DNA of 64,000 bases from Aegilops tauschii subsp. strangulata (GCF_002575655.3 NC_053041.3:373037054-373101053), one strand, 5' to 3'; positions 1 through 12,100 are shown, counted from the first letter of the stretch. The notes: a model not told the origin generated them from the letters alone. A program made the numbers and translations.

Positions 1-668
1 CTACTAGTCACCCACCAGCACCAATCTATAGTTCCGGTAACAAGATTGAACACAAGAGATGAACTAGGGTTTGAGATGAGATGGTGTTGTTGAAGATGTT
101 GATGTAGATTTCCCTCCCCAAGATGGGAGAGTTGTAGGTGATGATGATGACGATGATTCCCCCCTCCGGGAGGGAAGTTCCCCCGACCGAATCACTCCGC
201 CGGAGGGCAAAAGTGTTCCTGCCCAAGTTCTGCCTCGAGACGGCGGCGCTCCGTCCCGAAAGTCCTCCCCTTATTATTTCTAGGTCAAAATGACCTATAT
301 ACCAGAAGATGGGCACTAGAGGTGGGCCTGGGTGAGCACAACCCATCAGGGTGCGCCTGGGCTCCCTGGCGCGCCCAGGTGGGTTGTGCCCACCTAGTGG
401 GCCCCCTCTGGTAGTTATTTGCTCCAATATTCCTTAAATATTCCATAAAAAATCTCCTTGAAGTTTCAGCTTGTTTGGAGTTGTGCAAAATAGGTAGCCT
501 GACGTAGCTTTTCCAGATCCAGATTTCCAGCTGCCGGAATTCTCCCTCTTTGTGTATACCTTGCATATTATGAGAGAAAAGGAATTAGAATTACTCCAAA
601 TAGCATTATTATGGATAAAAAACATTATAGATATCAGTAAGAAAACATGATGCAAAATGGACGTATCA
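1..668 (-). mobile_element. Athila-type (Sabrina/WHAM-like) LTR, truncated by window edge
   Basis: Read on the minus strand this begins TGATACGTCCATTTTGCATC at 668 and continues through the GC-rich segment rich in GCGCGCC and GTGGGTTGTGCCCACC (about 340-410) that is typical of Triticeae Athila-lineage Gypsy LTRs. The same kind of segment recurs at 28150-28240, 32500-32590 and 61790-61880. The plus-strand end is GACGTATCA, the usual CA terminus. The other end lies outside the window, so solo LTR versus element end cannot be decided. It abuts Copia coding sequence, so it most likely inserted into that Copia. Short open frames inside it are not genes. Confidence 0.75.
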
Positions 669-2555
669 CGACACTTATGTCAAAAGGCTTCAGCCTGATA
701 AGCTCGAACCCAAATCGGAGAAGTGCGTCTTCATAGGATACCCTGAGGAAATGATTGGGTGCACCTTCTACCACAGATCCGAAGGCAAGATCTTTGTTGC
801 TAAGAATGGATCCTTTCTAGAGAAGGAGTTTCTCTCGAAAGAAGTGAGTGGGAGGAAAGTAGAACTTGATGAGGTAATTGTACCTTCTCTCAAATTGGAA
901 AGTAGCACATCAGAGAAATCCGCTCCCGTGATGCCTACACCAACTAGAGAGGAAGCTAATGATGTTGATCATGAAACTTCGGATCAAGTTACTACTAGAC
1001 CTCGTAGGTCGAATAGAGCATGTTTCGTACCAGAGTGGTACGGTAATCCTGTCCTGGAAGTCACGTTATTAGACCATGGCGAACCTACGAACTATGACGA
1101 AGCTATGATGAGCCCAGATTCCGATAAATGGCTCGAGGCCATGAAATCTGAGATAGGATCCATGTATGAGAACAAAACATGGACTTTTGTGGACTTGGAC
1201 GATGATCAGCAAGCCATTGAGAATAAATGGATCTTCAATAAAAGACAGACGCTGATGGTAATGTCACTAACACAGCTCGACTTGGCGTGAAAGGTTTTTG
1301 ACAAGTTCAAGGGGTTGACTATGATGAGACTTTCCCACCCGTAGCGATGCTTAAGTCAGTCCGAATCATGTTAGCAATTGCCGCATTTTATAATTATGAA
1401 ATCTAGCAAATGGACGTCAAAACTGCATTCCTTAATGGATTTCTTAAAGAAGAGTTGTATATGATGCAACCAGAAGGTTTTGTCGATCCAATAGGTGCTA
1501 ACAAAGTGTGCAAGCTCTAGTGATCCATCTATGGACTGGTGCAAGCATCTCGGAGTTGGAATATACACTTTGATGAGGTGATCAAAGCATATGGATTTAT
1601 ACAGACTTATGGTGAAGCCTGTATTTACAAGAAAGTGAGTGGGAGCTCTGTAGCATTTATGATATTATATGTGGATGACGTATTGTTGATTGGAAATGAT
1701 ATAGAATTTCTGGATAGCATAAAAGGATACTTGAATAAGAATTTTTCAATGAAAGACCTCGGTGAAGCTGCTTATATATTGGGCATCAAGATCTATAGGG
1801 ATAGATCGAGACGCTTAATAGGACTTTCACAAAGCACATACCTTGACAAAGTTTTGAAGAAGTTCAAAATGGATCAGTCAAAGAAAGGGTTCTTGCCTAT
1901 GTTACAAGGTGTGAAATTGAGTCAAACTCAAAGCCCGACCACTGCAGAAGATAGATAGAAAATGAAAGTCATTCCCTATGCCTCAGCCATAGGTTCTATC
2001 ATGTATGCTATGATGTGTAGCAGACCTGATGTGTGCCTCTCCATAAGTTTGGCAGGGAGGTACCAAAGTAATCCAGGAGTGGATCACTAGACAGCGGTCA
2101 AAAACATCTTGAAGTACCTGAAGAGGACTAAGGATATGTTTCTCGTTTATGGAGGTGATGAAGAGCTCGTCGTAAATGGTTACGTCGATGCTAGCTTCGA
2201 CACTGATCCGGATGACTCTAAGTCACAAGTCGAATACGTATCTATATTGATTGGTGGAGCTGTCAGTTGGTGCAGTTGCAAGCAGAGCGTCATGGCAGGA
2301 TCTACGTGTGAAGCAGAGTACATAGCTCCTTCAGAAGCAAAACATGAAGGAGTCTGGATGAAGGAGTTCATATTCGATCTGGGTGTTATACCCAGTGCAT
2401 CGGGTCCAATGAAAATCTTTTTTGACAATACTGGAGCAATTGTCTTAGTGAAGGAATCCAGGTTTTACAAGAGAACCAAACACATAAACAGACGCTTCAA
2501 CTCCATTCGTGAAAAGGTCAAGGATGGAGACATAGAGATTTGCAAAATACATACG
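669..2555 (+). pseudogene. Decayed Copia pol (integrase end, reverse transcriptase, RNase H)
   Basis: This is the 3' half of a Ty1/Copia polyprotein, close in sequence to the pol of the Copia at 38781-47581 but on the opposite strand. It starts inside the region after the integrase core (LQPDKLEPKSEKCVF-like, 690-740). The reverse transcriptase follows with an ILYVDDVLLIGND active-site block near 1660-1700. RNase H has GYVDASFDTDPDDS near 2180-2220 and SWCSCKQSVMAGSTCEAEY near 2265-2325. Several stop codons and frame changes (about 1290-1540 and 1955-2110) show it is dead. The left end is cut by an Athila LTR. The right end stops after the EICKIHT motif, where Gypsy sequence begins. It probably derives from an Angela/BARE1/WIS-like element; its LTRs are not in the window. 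Confidence 0.85.
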
Positions 2556-2583
2556 AAAAGTGAAGTACGCTCGATGGGCTCTT
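2556..2583 (-). mobile_element. Left scrap of old Gypsy copy G2
   Basis: These 28 bases match the protease/reverse-transcriptase linker of G1 at about 21210-21237 (both contain CTCGATGGGCTCT). The same old copy resumes at 23772 on the far side of G1. The last five bases, CTCTT, are the target duplication of G1 (CTCTC at 23772-23776). Confidence 0.6.
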
Positions 2584-3558
2584 TGATGTAGTGTGGAACC
2601 CTAGAGGGAGACCTTTCCACACTTGGAGGGGGAAAGAGAGCAAACAAGATAGGAACACAAGATGAACACTCAAATAGACAAGATCCAATCACACATATGC
2701 TAAATCCACATAGATAAAGAGGAGATACAAGGATCCAAATCCAACACAAGTAGGTGACAAAGGGTAGCTAGTTCATCCCAATCCTTGAAGGAGAGAGGTC
2801 TTGAATCCATGATGGATGTTCCCACAAGGGGGTCTTGAATCCACTAGGGGTTCTTCTCACGTGGAGGTCTTGAACTCCATGGGAGTGGTAGTGGATGAGC
2901 AAAACTCAATCTCTAGATATGAGCTATCACTTAGCTAACCCTAAAACGTGGGTAGGAGACGAGTATATATAGTCTAGGGGAGTGAAGGGGACATGGGCCT
3001 CGGCTCAAGTCATGCATGCAGGCAAGGGAGAGATGATTCGGATGACGGTTGGTCACTCAGATGGTTCGGCTAGGTCGATGTGGCTGGCCGGGATGTCCAG
3101 GACCTGGTCCGGACGTCCGACTGGGTCCGTATGATCTTGGTGGAGTCCCGGATGATGCTGCTTCGTCGAGGGGCGTGCTATTGTCTTCGGGCACATTACC
3201 CAATTGTCTGGAAGGAGGTCCGGCTCATCTGGGTTGGTCTGGTTTGTCTGAATGGAAGCGTGGTTCATCCGGGCAAGCTCTGCATTGCTCCGTTTCTTCT
3301 CCGTCCTCGCGTTCTTCTCCCTCCATCATTCGGCCTTGCTCCTTAGCTTTTCCATGGATGGTTCCTTGGTACTTGAGTATGCAAAGTGTCTCCGTTTGAG
3401 GTAGTAGCCATGTCTCATGTGATTTGAAAGGGAATTGAGCGAAGAGAGATGTCACGTTGGTCTCGATAGCTCTTGCACGTGCTCGTGTCATCGGTCCACT
3501 TAGCAATTGGGGAGATGAAGGTAGGTCCATTGGGATGACCGTGGGATGCCCCGCATCA
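2584..3558 (-). repeat. 3' LTR of G1
   Basis: This 975-bp LTR is a direct copy of 22783-23771. Shared landmarks are GTGTGGAACCCTAGAGGGAG near the left end and GGACCGATGACACGAGCACG (minus strand) near the right end. The right terminus is GCATCA, next to a purine tract on the minus strand. The many differences between the two copies indicate an old insertion. Confidence 0.85.
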
Positions 3559-3678
3559 TCTCCCCCCGGGAAAGATCCGACCTTGGATCAAAATCCTCAT
3601 CACCATGTAAGTGAGATAGGTCCTTGACATTGAAGATGTCACTCATGTTGTACTAGTTGCATGGAATGTCGATCTTGT
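3225..3678 (-). pseudogene. C-terminal end of G1 polyprotein, running across the PPT into the LTR
   Basis: Read leftwards from 3678, the minus strand encodes a typical Gypsy integrase tail (YNMSDIFNVKDLS, then DEDFDPRSDLS). It crosses the G-rich polypurine tract at 3559-3570 and enters the LTR, where GPMTRARARAIET and SHETWLLPQTETL are encoded (about 3490-3380). The frame changes by one base within the G run and there is one earlier stop (PCN then stop). The same LTR peptide is readable in the right LTR (23576-23771), so it is not accidental to one copy. In CRM chromoviruses the integrase C-terminus is known to extend into the LTR. The exact end of the coding region is uncertain. Confidence 0.65.
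3559..3570 (-). promoter_or_regulatory. Polypurine tract of G1
   Basis: On the minus strand this reads CCCGGGGGGAGA, directly before the TGATGC start of the 3' LTR. That is the expected place for the plus-strand DNA primer. It overlaps coding sequence. Confidence 0.7.
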
Positions 3679-5371
3679 TGAAGGAAATATGCCCTAGAGG
3701 CAATAATAAAGTTGTTATTTTATATTTCCTTATTCATGATAAAGGTTGATTATTCATGCTAGAATTGTATTGATCGGAAACTTAAATACATGTGTGAAAA
3801 CATAAACAAATACCATGTCCCTAGTAAGCCTCTACTAGACTAGCTCATTGATCAGACATGGTTAAGGTTTCCAGACCATAGACATGTGTTGTCATTTGAT
3901 AACGGGACCGCATCATTAGGGGAATGATGTGATGGACAAGACCCATCTGTTAGCTTAGCATATGATCGTTCAGTTTATTGCTACTGCTTTCTTGAATGTC
4001 AAATACATGTTCCTTCAACCATGTGATCATGCAACTCCCGTATACCGGAGGAATACCTTGTGTGCTATCAAACGTCACAACGTAACTGGTGATCATAAAT
4101 ATGCTCTACATGTATCTCTGAAGGTGTTTGTTGAGTTGGCATGGAGCGATATTTGGATTTGTCACTCTGAGTATCGGAGTGGTATCTCTAGGCCCTCTCG
4201 GTAATACACATCATAAGAAGCCTTGCAAGGAAAGTGACTAAGGAGTTAGTTGCAAGATGATGTATTACGGAATGAGTAAAGAGACTTGCCGGTAACAAGA
4301 TTGAACTTGGTATGAAGATACCGACGATCGAATCTTGGGCAAGTAACATACCGACAGACAAAGGGAAATATGTATGTTGTCATAAAGGTTCGACCTATAA
4401 AGATCTTCGTAGAATATGTAGGAACCAATATGGGCATCTAGGTTCCGCTATTGGTTATTGACCGGAGAGATGTCTCGGTCAGGTCTACATAGTTCTCGAA
4501 CCCGTAGGGTCCGCACGCTTAACGTTCGTTGATGATATAGTGTTATATGAGTTATATGATTTGGTGAACGAATGTTGTTCGAAGTCCCAGATTAGATCAC
4601 GGACATGACGAGGAGCTCCAAAATGGTTCGGAGGTAAAGATTGATATATAGGACGATACTATTTGGACACTGGAAGAGTTTCGGAATGCACCGGGTAGTC
4701 ATCGGATCGCCGGAAGGGGTTCCAGACACCCCCGGGAGGATGATGGGCCTATTGGGCCATTAGAGGGGAGCACACCAGCCCACAAGGGGCTGGCGCACCC
4801 CCCTAGGGCAGTCGGCCTATGGGAGAAAGGAAGGAGGGGGATTCGGTCTCCCCCTTCCTTCCCTCTCCCCCCTTTCCTTTCCCCCTCCGGTATATATGGT
4901 AAGGGGGAGGGGGCGCGGCCAGGGCAGGAGCCCAAGTAGGATTCGGGCCTACTTGGGGCAGGAGCCCAAGCCACGAAATCTCTTAGCCGTGTGCGGCGCC
5001 CCCTCCACAGTTTCGTCCCTCGGTCATATTTTCGTAGTGCTTAGGCGAAGCCCTGCGGAGATAGCATAACCACCACCGTCACCACGCCATCGTGCTGCCA
5101 GAACTCATCCACTACAGCACCGTCTTGCTGGATCAAGAAGGCGAGGATGCCACCGAGCTGAATGTGTGCTGAACGCGGAGGTGCCATATGTTCGGTACTC
5201 GATCGGTTGGATCATGAAGAAGTTTGACTACATCAACCGCGTTAACAAACGCTTCCGCTTATGGTCTATGAGGATACGTAGACACACTCCCCTCTCATTG
5301 CTATGCATCTCCATGGATAGATCTTGCGTGTGCGTAGAATTTTTTTGTTTTCCATGCAACATTTCCCAACA
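3679..5371 (+). repeat. Angela-like Copia solo LTR inside G1
   Basis: This 1693-bp LTR starts TGAAGGAAATATGCCCTAGAGG and ends CATTTCCCAACA. The start is the same as that of the LTRs of Copia element C read on its coding strand. Flanks CTTGT (3674-3678) and CTTGC (5372-5376) form a near-perfect target duplication, and no internal Copia sequence is attached. It is therefore a solo LTR left by LTR-LTR recombination. A TATATATGG motif at 4891-4899 is a candidate TATA box. G1 integrase sequence continues on both sides. Confidence 0.88.
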
Positions 5372-6649
5372 CTTGCATGCATTGTTGTGGTAGTGTGCTA
5401 GCACCTTAAAAGGGCCATCGGCTCATGGTAGTAGCTTGGACTTGCGCTCATTGGGGAAGCGTTCTTTGTGTTGGTGTAGCCACACAAAATCTCCGGGGTT
5501 GAACACCATAGGGTGCTTGTTTGTGTTGATCTTGGTCGCAAGGCGTTGTACTTGGTGCCCGATCGTGTGCCTTGTATCTTCATGCACGTTCCTAAGATAA
5601 CTTGCTCATGCACTCACGTCCATTTTGATTCACTCTTGTAGTGGTAGCGCTAGAATGTCCAATGGGGACAATGGGTTGAAGTCATAGACGACCTCGAAGG
5701 GGGACTTGCCAGTAGTAGAGTGTCTTGCTCGATTGTAGGCGTACTCGATGATGGGTAAGCATTCCTCCCACTCCTTGATGTTCTTTTTGATCAACATGCA
5801 GAGGAGTGTAGAGAGCGTCCGTTTGGTGACCTTCGTTTGGCCGTCTGTTTGTGGATGGTATGCTGATGAGAAGAATACTTTGATTCCAAGCTTGGTGCAT
5901 AGTGTCTTCCAAAAGTAGCTAAGAAACTTGATGTCGCTGTATGACACAATCGTCTTGGGCACTCCATGTAATCTCAAGATTTCCCTACAAAAGATATTTG
6001 GAACATGTGAAGCATCGTCTACCTTGTTGCATGGAATAAAATGTTCCATCTTAGAGAAACGGTCCACAACGACAAATACCGTATCTTTTCCAGTTTGAGT
6101 TCTAAGTAAACCAAGCACTAATTTCATACTAATATCTTCCCATTGGTGGTATGAAATAGGGAGTGGCATACGGAGACCATGGATGAGCGGTAGACTTAGC
6201 TTTGCGACATGTAGAGCACCGGTTGGTGTAACATGAGACGTCGCAAAACATCTTGGGCCAAAAGTAGTTGTTGGAAAGCGTAGTGAATTTCTTGTCGCGT
6301 CCAAAGTGTCCCATAAGTCCTCCACCGCGAGCCTCTTGCAAATGTAACAATCGAAGAGAAACTCGGGGATACAAAGTTTGTTAGCACGCATTAGGTAATC
6401 ATTATTGATATAATAGCGCTCCCAAGATGCATGTGTTAAGCATTTGGCACAAGGAATAGGAAATGAAGTATCATGAACATACAAGTCTTTAATGTGCTCA
6501 AATCCAATTACACTCAATTCAAATTTAGTAACTAGCATGCATTTGTGGGAAAGAGCATCCTCTACTACATTCACTTTGCCCTTGATATACTTGATAACAG
6601 AAGGAAATGAATCAATGAACTCACTCCATTTGGCATATCGCTTATTCAA
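5372..6649 (-). pseudogene. G1 integrase with RNase H end
   Basis: The minus-strand frame from 6649 to 5630 has the Gypsy RNase H/integrase connection ([22 protein letters not shown]). The zinc-finger region follows, scrambled by frame changes near 6370-6130, where another frame shows CYTNRCSTCRKAKS. The core follows (GKDTVFVVVDRFSKM, HGVPKTIVS, SAYHPQTDGQT). The catalytic residues are damaged: the second Asp region reads SYSDIKF instead of the usual SDRD pattern, and the Glu after TDGQT is Lys. The C-terminal part (5613-5400) is in a shifted frame and continues beyond the solo LTR at 3559-3678. In a live element it would insert the cDNA into the genome. Confidence 0.85.
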
Positions 6650-7323
6650 TTTTGTTGACCCTTAAGGTTTTTAAGCATCTCATGATCCTCTGGATGACAA
6701 ATTCACGAGGGCGAAGATAATGTTCCCACACATGCAAGACTCGCACTAAAGCATATAACTCCTTGTCATTAATGGGATAGTTAAGTTGCACTCCGGAAAG
6801 TTTTTCGCTAAAGTATGCAATGGGGCGTTCCTCTTGCATTAACATGCCTCATATGCCATTACCTCTAGCGTCGCAATGCACTTCAAAAGTTCTCTCAAAA
6901 TTGGGTAATGCAAGCAATGGAGCATGTGTAAGCAAGTTTTTAAGCTCATGGAATGTGGTGTCTTGGGAAGGTCCCGAAACAAATGGTGCATTCTTCTTAC
7001 TTAATGCGTGCAATGGTGATGCAATAGTGCTAAAGTCCTTAACAAATCGACGATAGAAAACGGCTAGGACAAGGAAACTACGCACTTGTTGCAAATTTGT
7101 GTGGCCAAGTTTTAATAGCATCACTTTTAACTTCATCTACTTGAATGACCTTAGAGGAAACAACAAATCCCAAGAAAACAAGTTTGTCAACACCAAAAAT
7201 GCATATGTCCATGTTAGCATATAGTCGCTCATTTCTAAGAACTTGCAATACATCCCTAAGATGTCTGACATGATCTTTAAGAGATTCGCTAAACACAAGT
7301 ATATCATTAAAGTATACCATAAC
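6642..7323 (-). pseudogene. G1 reverse transcriptase (after active site) and RNase H
   Basis: Directly inside the T1 insertion point the minus strand encodes MVYFNDILVFS, the Gypsy active-site block (YxDD, here YFND). The thumb follows (KLVFLGFVVSS at about 7185-7155, TNLQQVRSFLVLAVFYRRFVKDF at about 7100-7030), then RNase H ([38 protein letters not shown]). At least two frame changes break it (about 7137 and 6845). The N-terminal half lies at 20624-21419 on the other side of T1. Confidence 0.87.
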
Positions 7324-8472
7324 TGTCGGGGTTTTGGTGCGACATATGCCAACGGGTGGCTTATCATGGTGGGGGATAGTAAGACGTCGCCGGTGCCAGG
7401 AAGTAGGATGAGGCGTAGACACGCATGCCGGTGAACTTTACCCAGGTTCGGGGCTCTCCTAGGAGATAACGCCCCTAGTCCTGCTCTGCGGGGTCTCCGC
7501 ATGATCACTATCTCAACAAGTAGCTACAAGTTGCTCCTTGAGCTGTTTGCTAGAGGAGGAAGAAGGGCAAGGCTAGCTCTCTCCTCTCTCTATGTATGTG
7601 GTTGTGCAGTCTAAGGATCTGGACACTTTGCATGGGTGCCCTGGGGGGTTTATATAGGCCTTCCCCCCAGGGGTACAATGGTAAACTGGCCGGGTGTAGG
7701 CCCAGGCCGTCAGTGTCTCTTGTGGCCGACTTCTCCGCTGGCTGCTGGGGCCCGCCGACTGGTGGGCCCCGCCGACTGTCTTATACTTAGCCGACAGGCG
7801 GAGCCCGTCGCTTGCGGGTCCTACCGGCTACTTGTTACTGTTGCTGTGCCTCTAATGATGCTTGCTTTTGTCGGGGAAGGCGTGGCTACAGTCCCGCCGT
7901 ATGGCGGGCGTTCACTGTAGCCATTCCCCGTCTCTTCTGGTCAATGGCGCACAAACTTCTAGGAGGGGGAGGGCCGCCCTCTGGGCGCCGGCTTCCCCCT
8001 CGGCCGGCTGGCTAGGCTTGCCGCCTTCTAGCTTCTCGCTGGCAGGTTAGGGCCCACCGCCTGCGGGCCGTATCGACAGCCCGTCGTGGGGGCGTGGCCC
8101 TTCTGACTTGAGTGATGTCACGGGCGGAGGGGCCACAGTGCCGCGCCGCGCAGGAGATCTCCGGCTAGTACGGCGCACTGTGGCCACGACCCGTCCTGGA
8201 TTTGGGGGTGGTAGGCTTCGTTGTAGCCACGCCCCGTCTTGTCGTGCCCAAGAGGGCACAGACTTTGAGGGCGCTTGGGGCCGCCTGCCAGGAGGTGGCC
8301 CGCTTCGTGGACGTCTTCTGGGGTCCGCCGCCTTCCGGTAGCCGGCCGTTTGGACCTGCCGGCCTCAAGAAGGCGGCGGTCACGCATGGAGGTTTGAGAG
8401 GCACAGTTGGACCCGATGTCTTGAAATTACATGGGGGGCAGATGAGGCTACCCATGGCCAATAACTCCGACA
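7324..8472 (-). repeat. 3' LTR of T1
   Basis: This 1149-bp LTR is a direct copy of 19483-20623. It differs by many substitutions, a segment near 8015-8060 absent from the right copy, and lack of the roughly 30-bp partial duplication found near 20410-20450. A TTTATATA element at 7649-7656 reads TATATAAA on the minus strand. Confidence 0.9.
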
Positions 8473-8490
8473 GTAGTCCCCGAAGCTGGT
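8473..8490 (-). promoter_or_regulatory. Polypurine tract of T1
   Basis: The minus strand reads AGCTTCGGGGACTAC immediately before the TGTCGG start of the 3' LTR. The motif CGGGGACT recurs elsewhere in T1 (11514-11526, 11753-11765, 15100-15200). Confidence 0.7.
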
Positions 8491-8942
8491 GGGTCGCTGC
8501 GGCTGATGAGGCGGGGTGCCCCAGCAGCTTCCAACTCTGTATAGTCTTGTTTGCTCGTCTTGTCCGTCTTCTGGTATGCTGGCTGCTAGGAGTCGGACGC
8601 GGCAAACGGCTGCCTGATGAATTTTGAATTGCCAAGGCGGGAACCAGGTGGCGCGCTAGCTAGGCATCTAGGCTAGCCGCCCGCCACTCGCACGCCACGC
8701 GGCGTCAGCCAACCAGGCTGGCCTGCCAGCCCACAAGCATGACGGGACATGCTGCAGGCCGGGCCCGCCACTACTGGGCCTCGACGCGCGTGCGGATCCG
8801 CAGCGGCCGAGGCGGGGCGGTTGGGATCCCACGCGCCGTTACCACGCGCTTTTACCGCGCGGTAAATGCGGGTTCGTGGGAACGTGGGCGCAGTTAATCC
8901 CACGACCCCACGCCCCGCCCCCTCGGCTTCGCAGCCGGGGGC

Positions 8943-8948
8943 TATAAA
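8943..8948 (+). promoter_or_regulatory. TATA box for the T1 antisense gene
   Basis: The plus strand has CTATAAATT at 8942-8950, in a GC-rich context 219 bases before the ATG at 9167. This is a typical plant TATA box, and the antisense gene of G3 has one in a similar place. The stretch 8491-8942 has no recognisable gene. Confidence 0.6.
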
Positions 8949-9166
8949 TTGGGGGAGGAGAGGAGCGGCAGAGGCAAGCGCGCTCCCCTCTCCCTTGCCT
9001 CCTCTTGCTTTTGCCTCTTCTTCATCACCGCCACACTCGTGCTCCGTCGAAGCGCTGCCGCAGATCGCCGTCGCCCTCGAGCTTCTCCTCCTCAAGCCCT
9101 CTCTCTGCTTCGCGGAGAGCTCGCGCGCTCGTCGCCGCCGTTCATCCTCATCGAGTTCGGGCTGTC

Positions 9167-12100
9167 ATGGAGCGCTCCGGCAACTGGGACGGCTGCAACG
9201 TCCATGAGGATCACCTCACCTTCCTTCGCGACATGCGGCGGATGCCCGGCGCGGGCTACCTCAGGACGCGCGTGCCGCCCGCCGACGAGATCTCACCGGC
9301 ACCGGAGGAAGGCGAGCGCGTCATCTTTTGCTCGCACTTCCTCCGCGGTTTCGGCCTGCCGGCGAGCGGCTTCCTTCGCTCGTTCCTTGCCTTCTATCGA
9401 CTTCAGCCGCACCACCTCACACCAATACGGTGGTGCTGATGTCTGCCTTCGTCACCCTCTGCGAGGGGTACCTCGGCATTCTCCCCACCCTCGAGCTTTG
9501 GGGGGCTTTCTTCTACACCAAGCTCGGCACCTCCGCGAGGGAGGAGGCGGCTCAGTGCGGTGCTTTCATCGCCGTGCGGCGTCCGGGTGCTAGGAACGCC
9601 TTCCCGGCCATCAAGCTGATACAGTCGGTGAAGCTATGGCAGAAGTCGTACTTCTACGTGAAGAACGTCAACCCGGCGATTGACTACATCAACTTGCCGG
9701 AATACGTGGCTGGGCCGCCTGCTGAGCCCCGCACCAACTGGGGCTTCAAGCCGAAGCCGCTGTCGCCCGACGCCTCCGCCGCCATCGCCCGCCTCAAGGT
9801 GATGAAGGAGTCGGAGGGCCTCAAGGCGGCCGACTTGCTGTTCGCCTTCGTGGTGCGCCGAGTCCTCCCGCTCCAAGGCCGGCCTCACATCATCAGCCCG
9901 ATGAGTGGGCATCACGACCCATGTCGGATGTGCACCAAGGAGATGCCGACTGCCGAGGTGGCCTATTTGGTGAACGAGATTGTCAACCTCAAGCTCGAGC
10001 CGGAGGGGTGGCAGTTCAGCAAGCGGCCGTACTCCCGCGTAGATCTGCCGCCTATGGTAAGCTCTCAGTTCTGTTATTTTCTCTTGCCGGGCTCTCTTTT
10101 GCCGGGTTCTCTTTTGCTGGCTTCTTTCTCGCTAGCTTCTCCCTTGCCGGCTGATCAGCCCGACCATGATGCAGGTCCTCCCCCTCCAGTTGGAGGCCAA
10201 CGTTGACTTCATGCCGGACCAGGATGTGAGCGACGTGGCGGACCCCGACTTGGGGGCGGCCGCCCTGGAAGACGACGCCACAGGTGGTGGTGGTGGAGCA
10301 GGCGGCTCCGGAGGAGGAGGAGGTGTGGAAGATTGGTCGGATGACGACGAGGAGGAGGAGGCGCCGCGCCGCCCGCCGCCTTTCGACAGGGCGGGCACAA
10401 GCTCCTCAGCCGCACCAACCGCACCAGGTGGTGGGCTGAAGCGCCGAGGTGTGCTGCTATTCGACAGCCACCCCAAGAAGGCCAAGCACTCGGCCGCCGC
10501 GGCCAAGAACACGGCCACTGCGACCAAGCAGTGCGAGGCCGCCGCGAAGGCGGCCAAGTTCCAGAAGGCCCCCAAGCAGCCTCCGATGGTGTCGGTGTAA
10601 GTCCTCAACCTTTCTTGTGTCTTCTTTTATTCTTTTACCTTGTCGACTCCTTCTGAGTCTCCTTCCCATCCTTTTCTTGAGCAGGGCCCCACTCTCTCTT
10701 GAGCGGTCGACCTCGGCCTCCGTCGTCAGGACGGCGGAGGGCTCCACCAACAAATGCCGCATAGACCCGGCCGCCGATCTCCGGGAGGTGCAGGAGAGGA
10801 ACGCATGGGAGGTGCAGGAGGAGAAGGAAGCCGCCGCCAAGAAGGCGAAGGCCGACAAGGCGGCCGTAGCCAAGGCGGCACACGCGGACGTGGATGCGGC
10901 GGCCAAGGCCCAAGCCGACGCCGCGACCAAGGGAGGGGCGGAGGACGCCGCACGCCTAAAGATCCCGCATCTCATCACCCCCCTGCGCTCTGCGCCACCA
11001 GCGCCAGAGTTCTTGGTGCCGGCTGGGGGAGCCGGCGGTGAACAGCCGGTCAGGGAGAGCGAAGGCGGCGACGTCGTCTTGCCAGAGGTGGAAGTGCCTC
11101 CGCAACCACCGACTGCGAATGCGCAGGGCAGCCAGCCGGCCGCCCCATTGGTGACGCCAGCCGGAGGCAAGCTGGTGGTGGGCTCGGCTCCTACGGCCCG
11201 CACTCCAGTGCGCCATCGGATGGAGAAAGCGGCATCAGCGCCGAGGCCGATGAAGATCGGGAGCGCCAACTCATCGACCCCTGAAGCCGATGCTACCAGC
11301 ACCGCGCCGGCAGAATGGGTGCACGGGGGCGGAACGAGCGCCTTGATCAAGGTGGCGCGAGATGTTCAGGCCGACTTCAAGGCCGAAGCCGCCGCCCTCT
11401 CGCAATGCATGAAGGCGTTCGTGAAGACGTGGGCCACCGTCCGGGTACGTGACTTGCTTTTTGCTTTTGGTTCCTGTAATCTTCGGTGGGGGCGCGCTAG
11501 CGCACCCACTGGGTGTAGTCCCCGAGTTCTGGGCCGGCTGCTGAGCAGGCGGCTTGGAACTTCATAGTGGGCTCTGAGCTCTGGCTCACTTCTCATTCTG
11601 TTGCCGCATTGCAGGATTACCACAACATCCGCGCGGCCACCTTCAACGCCAACATCCGGGAGCTGGACTGTCGGACCGCCGATTTGATGGAAAGCCGGAG
11701 TAAGCACTCCATCTTCTTTTCTCTGCGGGGGCGCATCAGCGCACCCGTGGGCTGTAGTCCCCGAGATGCGAGCCGACTGCTGAGCAGTCAGGTCGGATCT
11801 TCCGGTAATTACTTTTCTTCTTCCTCGATTTGTTGATATCTTTTCTTTCTTGTTCTTGCAGGGACTAATGCCGTCTTGCAGCAGCAACTGGGTGAAGCCA
11901 ACTCCGCACTGCGTGCCAAGGAGGACGAGTGCAACAGGATAGCCCAGGAGCACGACCGCCTGGTCAAGGAACTGAAGGACCAGGCGGAGCTTCAAAAGGC
12001 GGCCCTGAAGCAGGCGGAGGACAACAAAGCCAAGCTCCTGGCTGAGTTTGAAACCGAGCGCTCCGGCTGGGCTGAGACGGAGGCGACGCTCACTGCCGGC

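Noticed and set aside
8047..8639. Open frames of up to about 156 codons on both strands in the GC-rich T1 LTR
   Set aside because: They overlap one another in several frames, lack known motifs and lie inside an LTR present twice with indels; GC-rich sequence has few stops by chance.
10449..11567. A 372-codon plus frame and a 297-codon minus frame over the antisense gene
   Set aside because: The plus frame covers exon 3 of the antisense gene plus two introns, and its first part is a shifted frame. The minus frame is its Ala/Gly-rich mirror without motifs.
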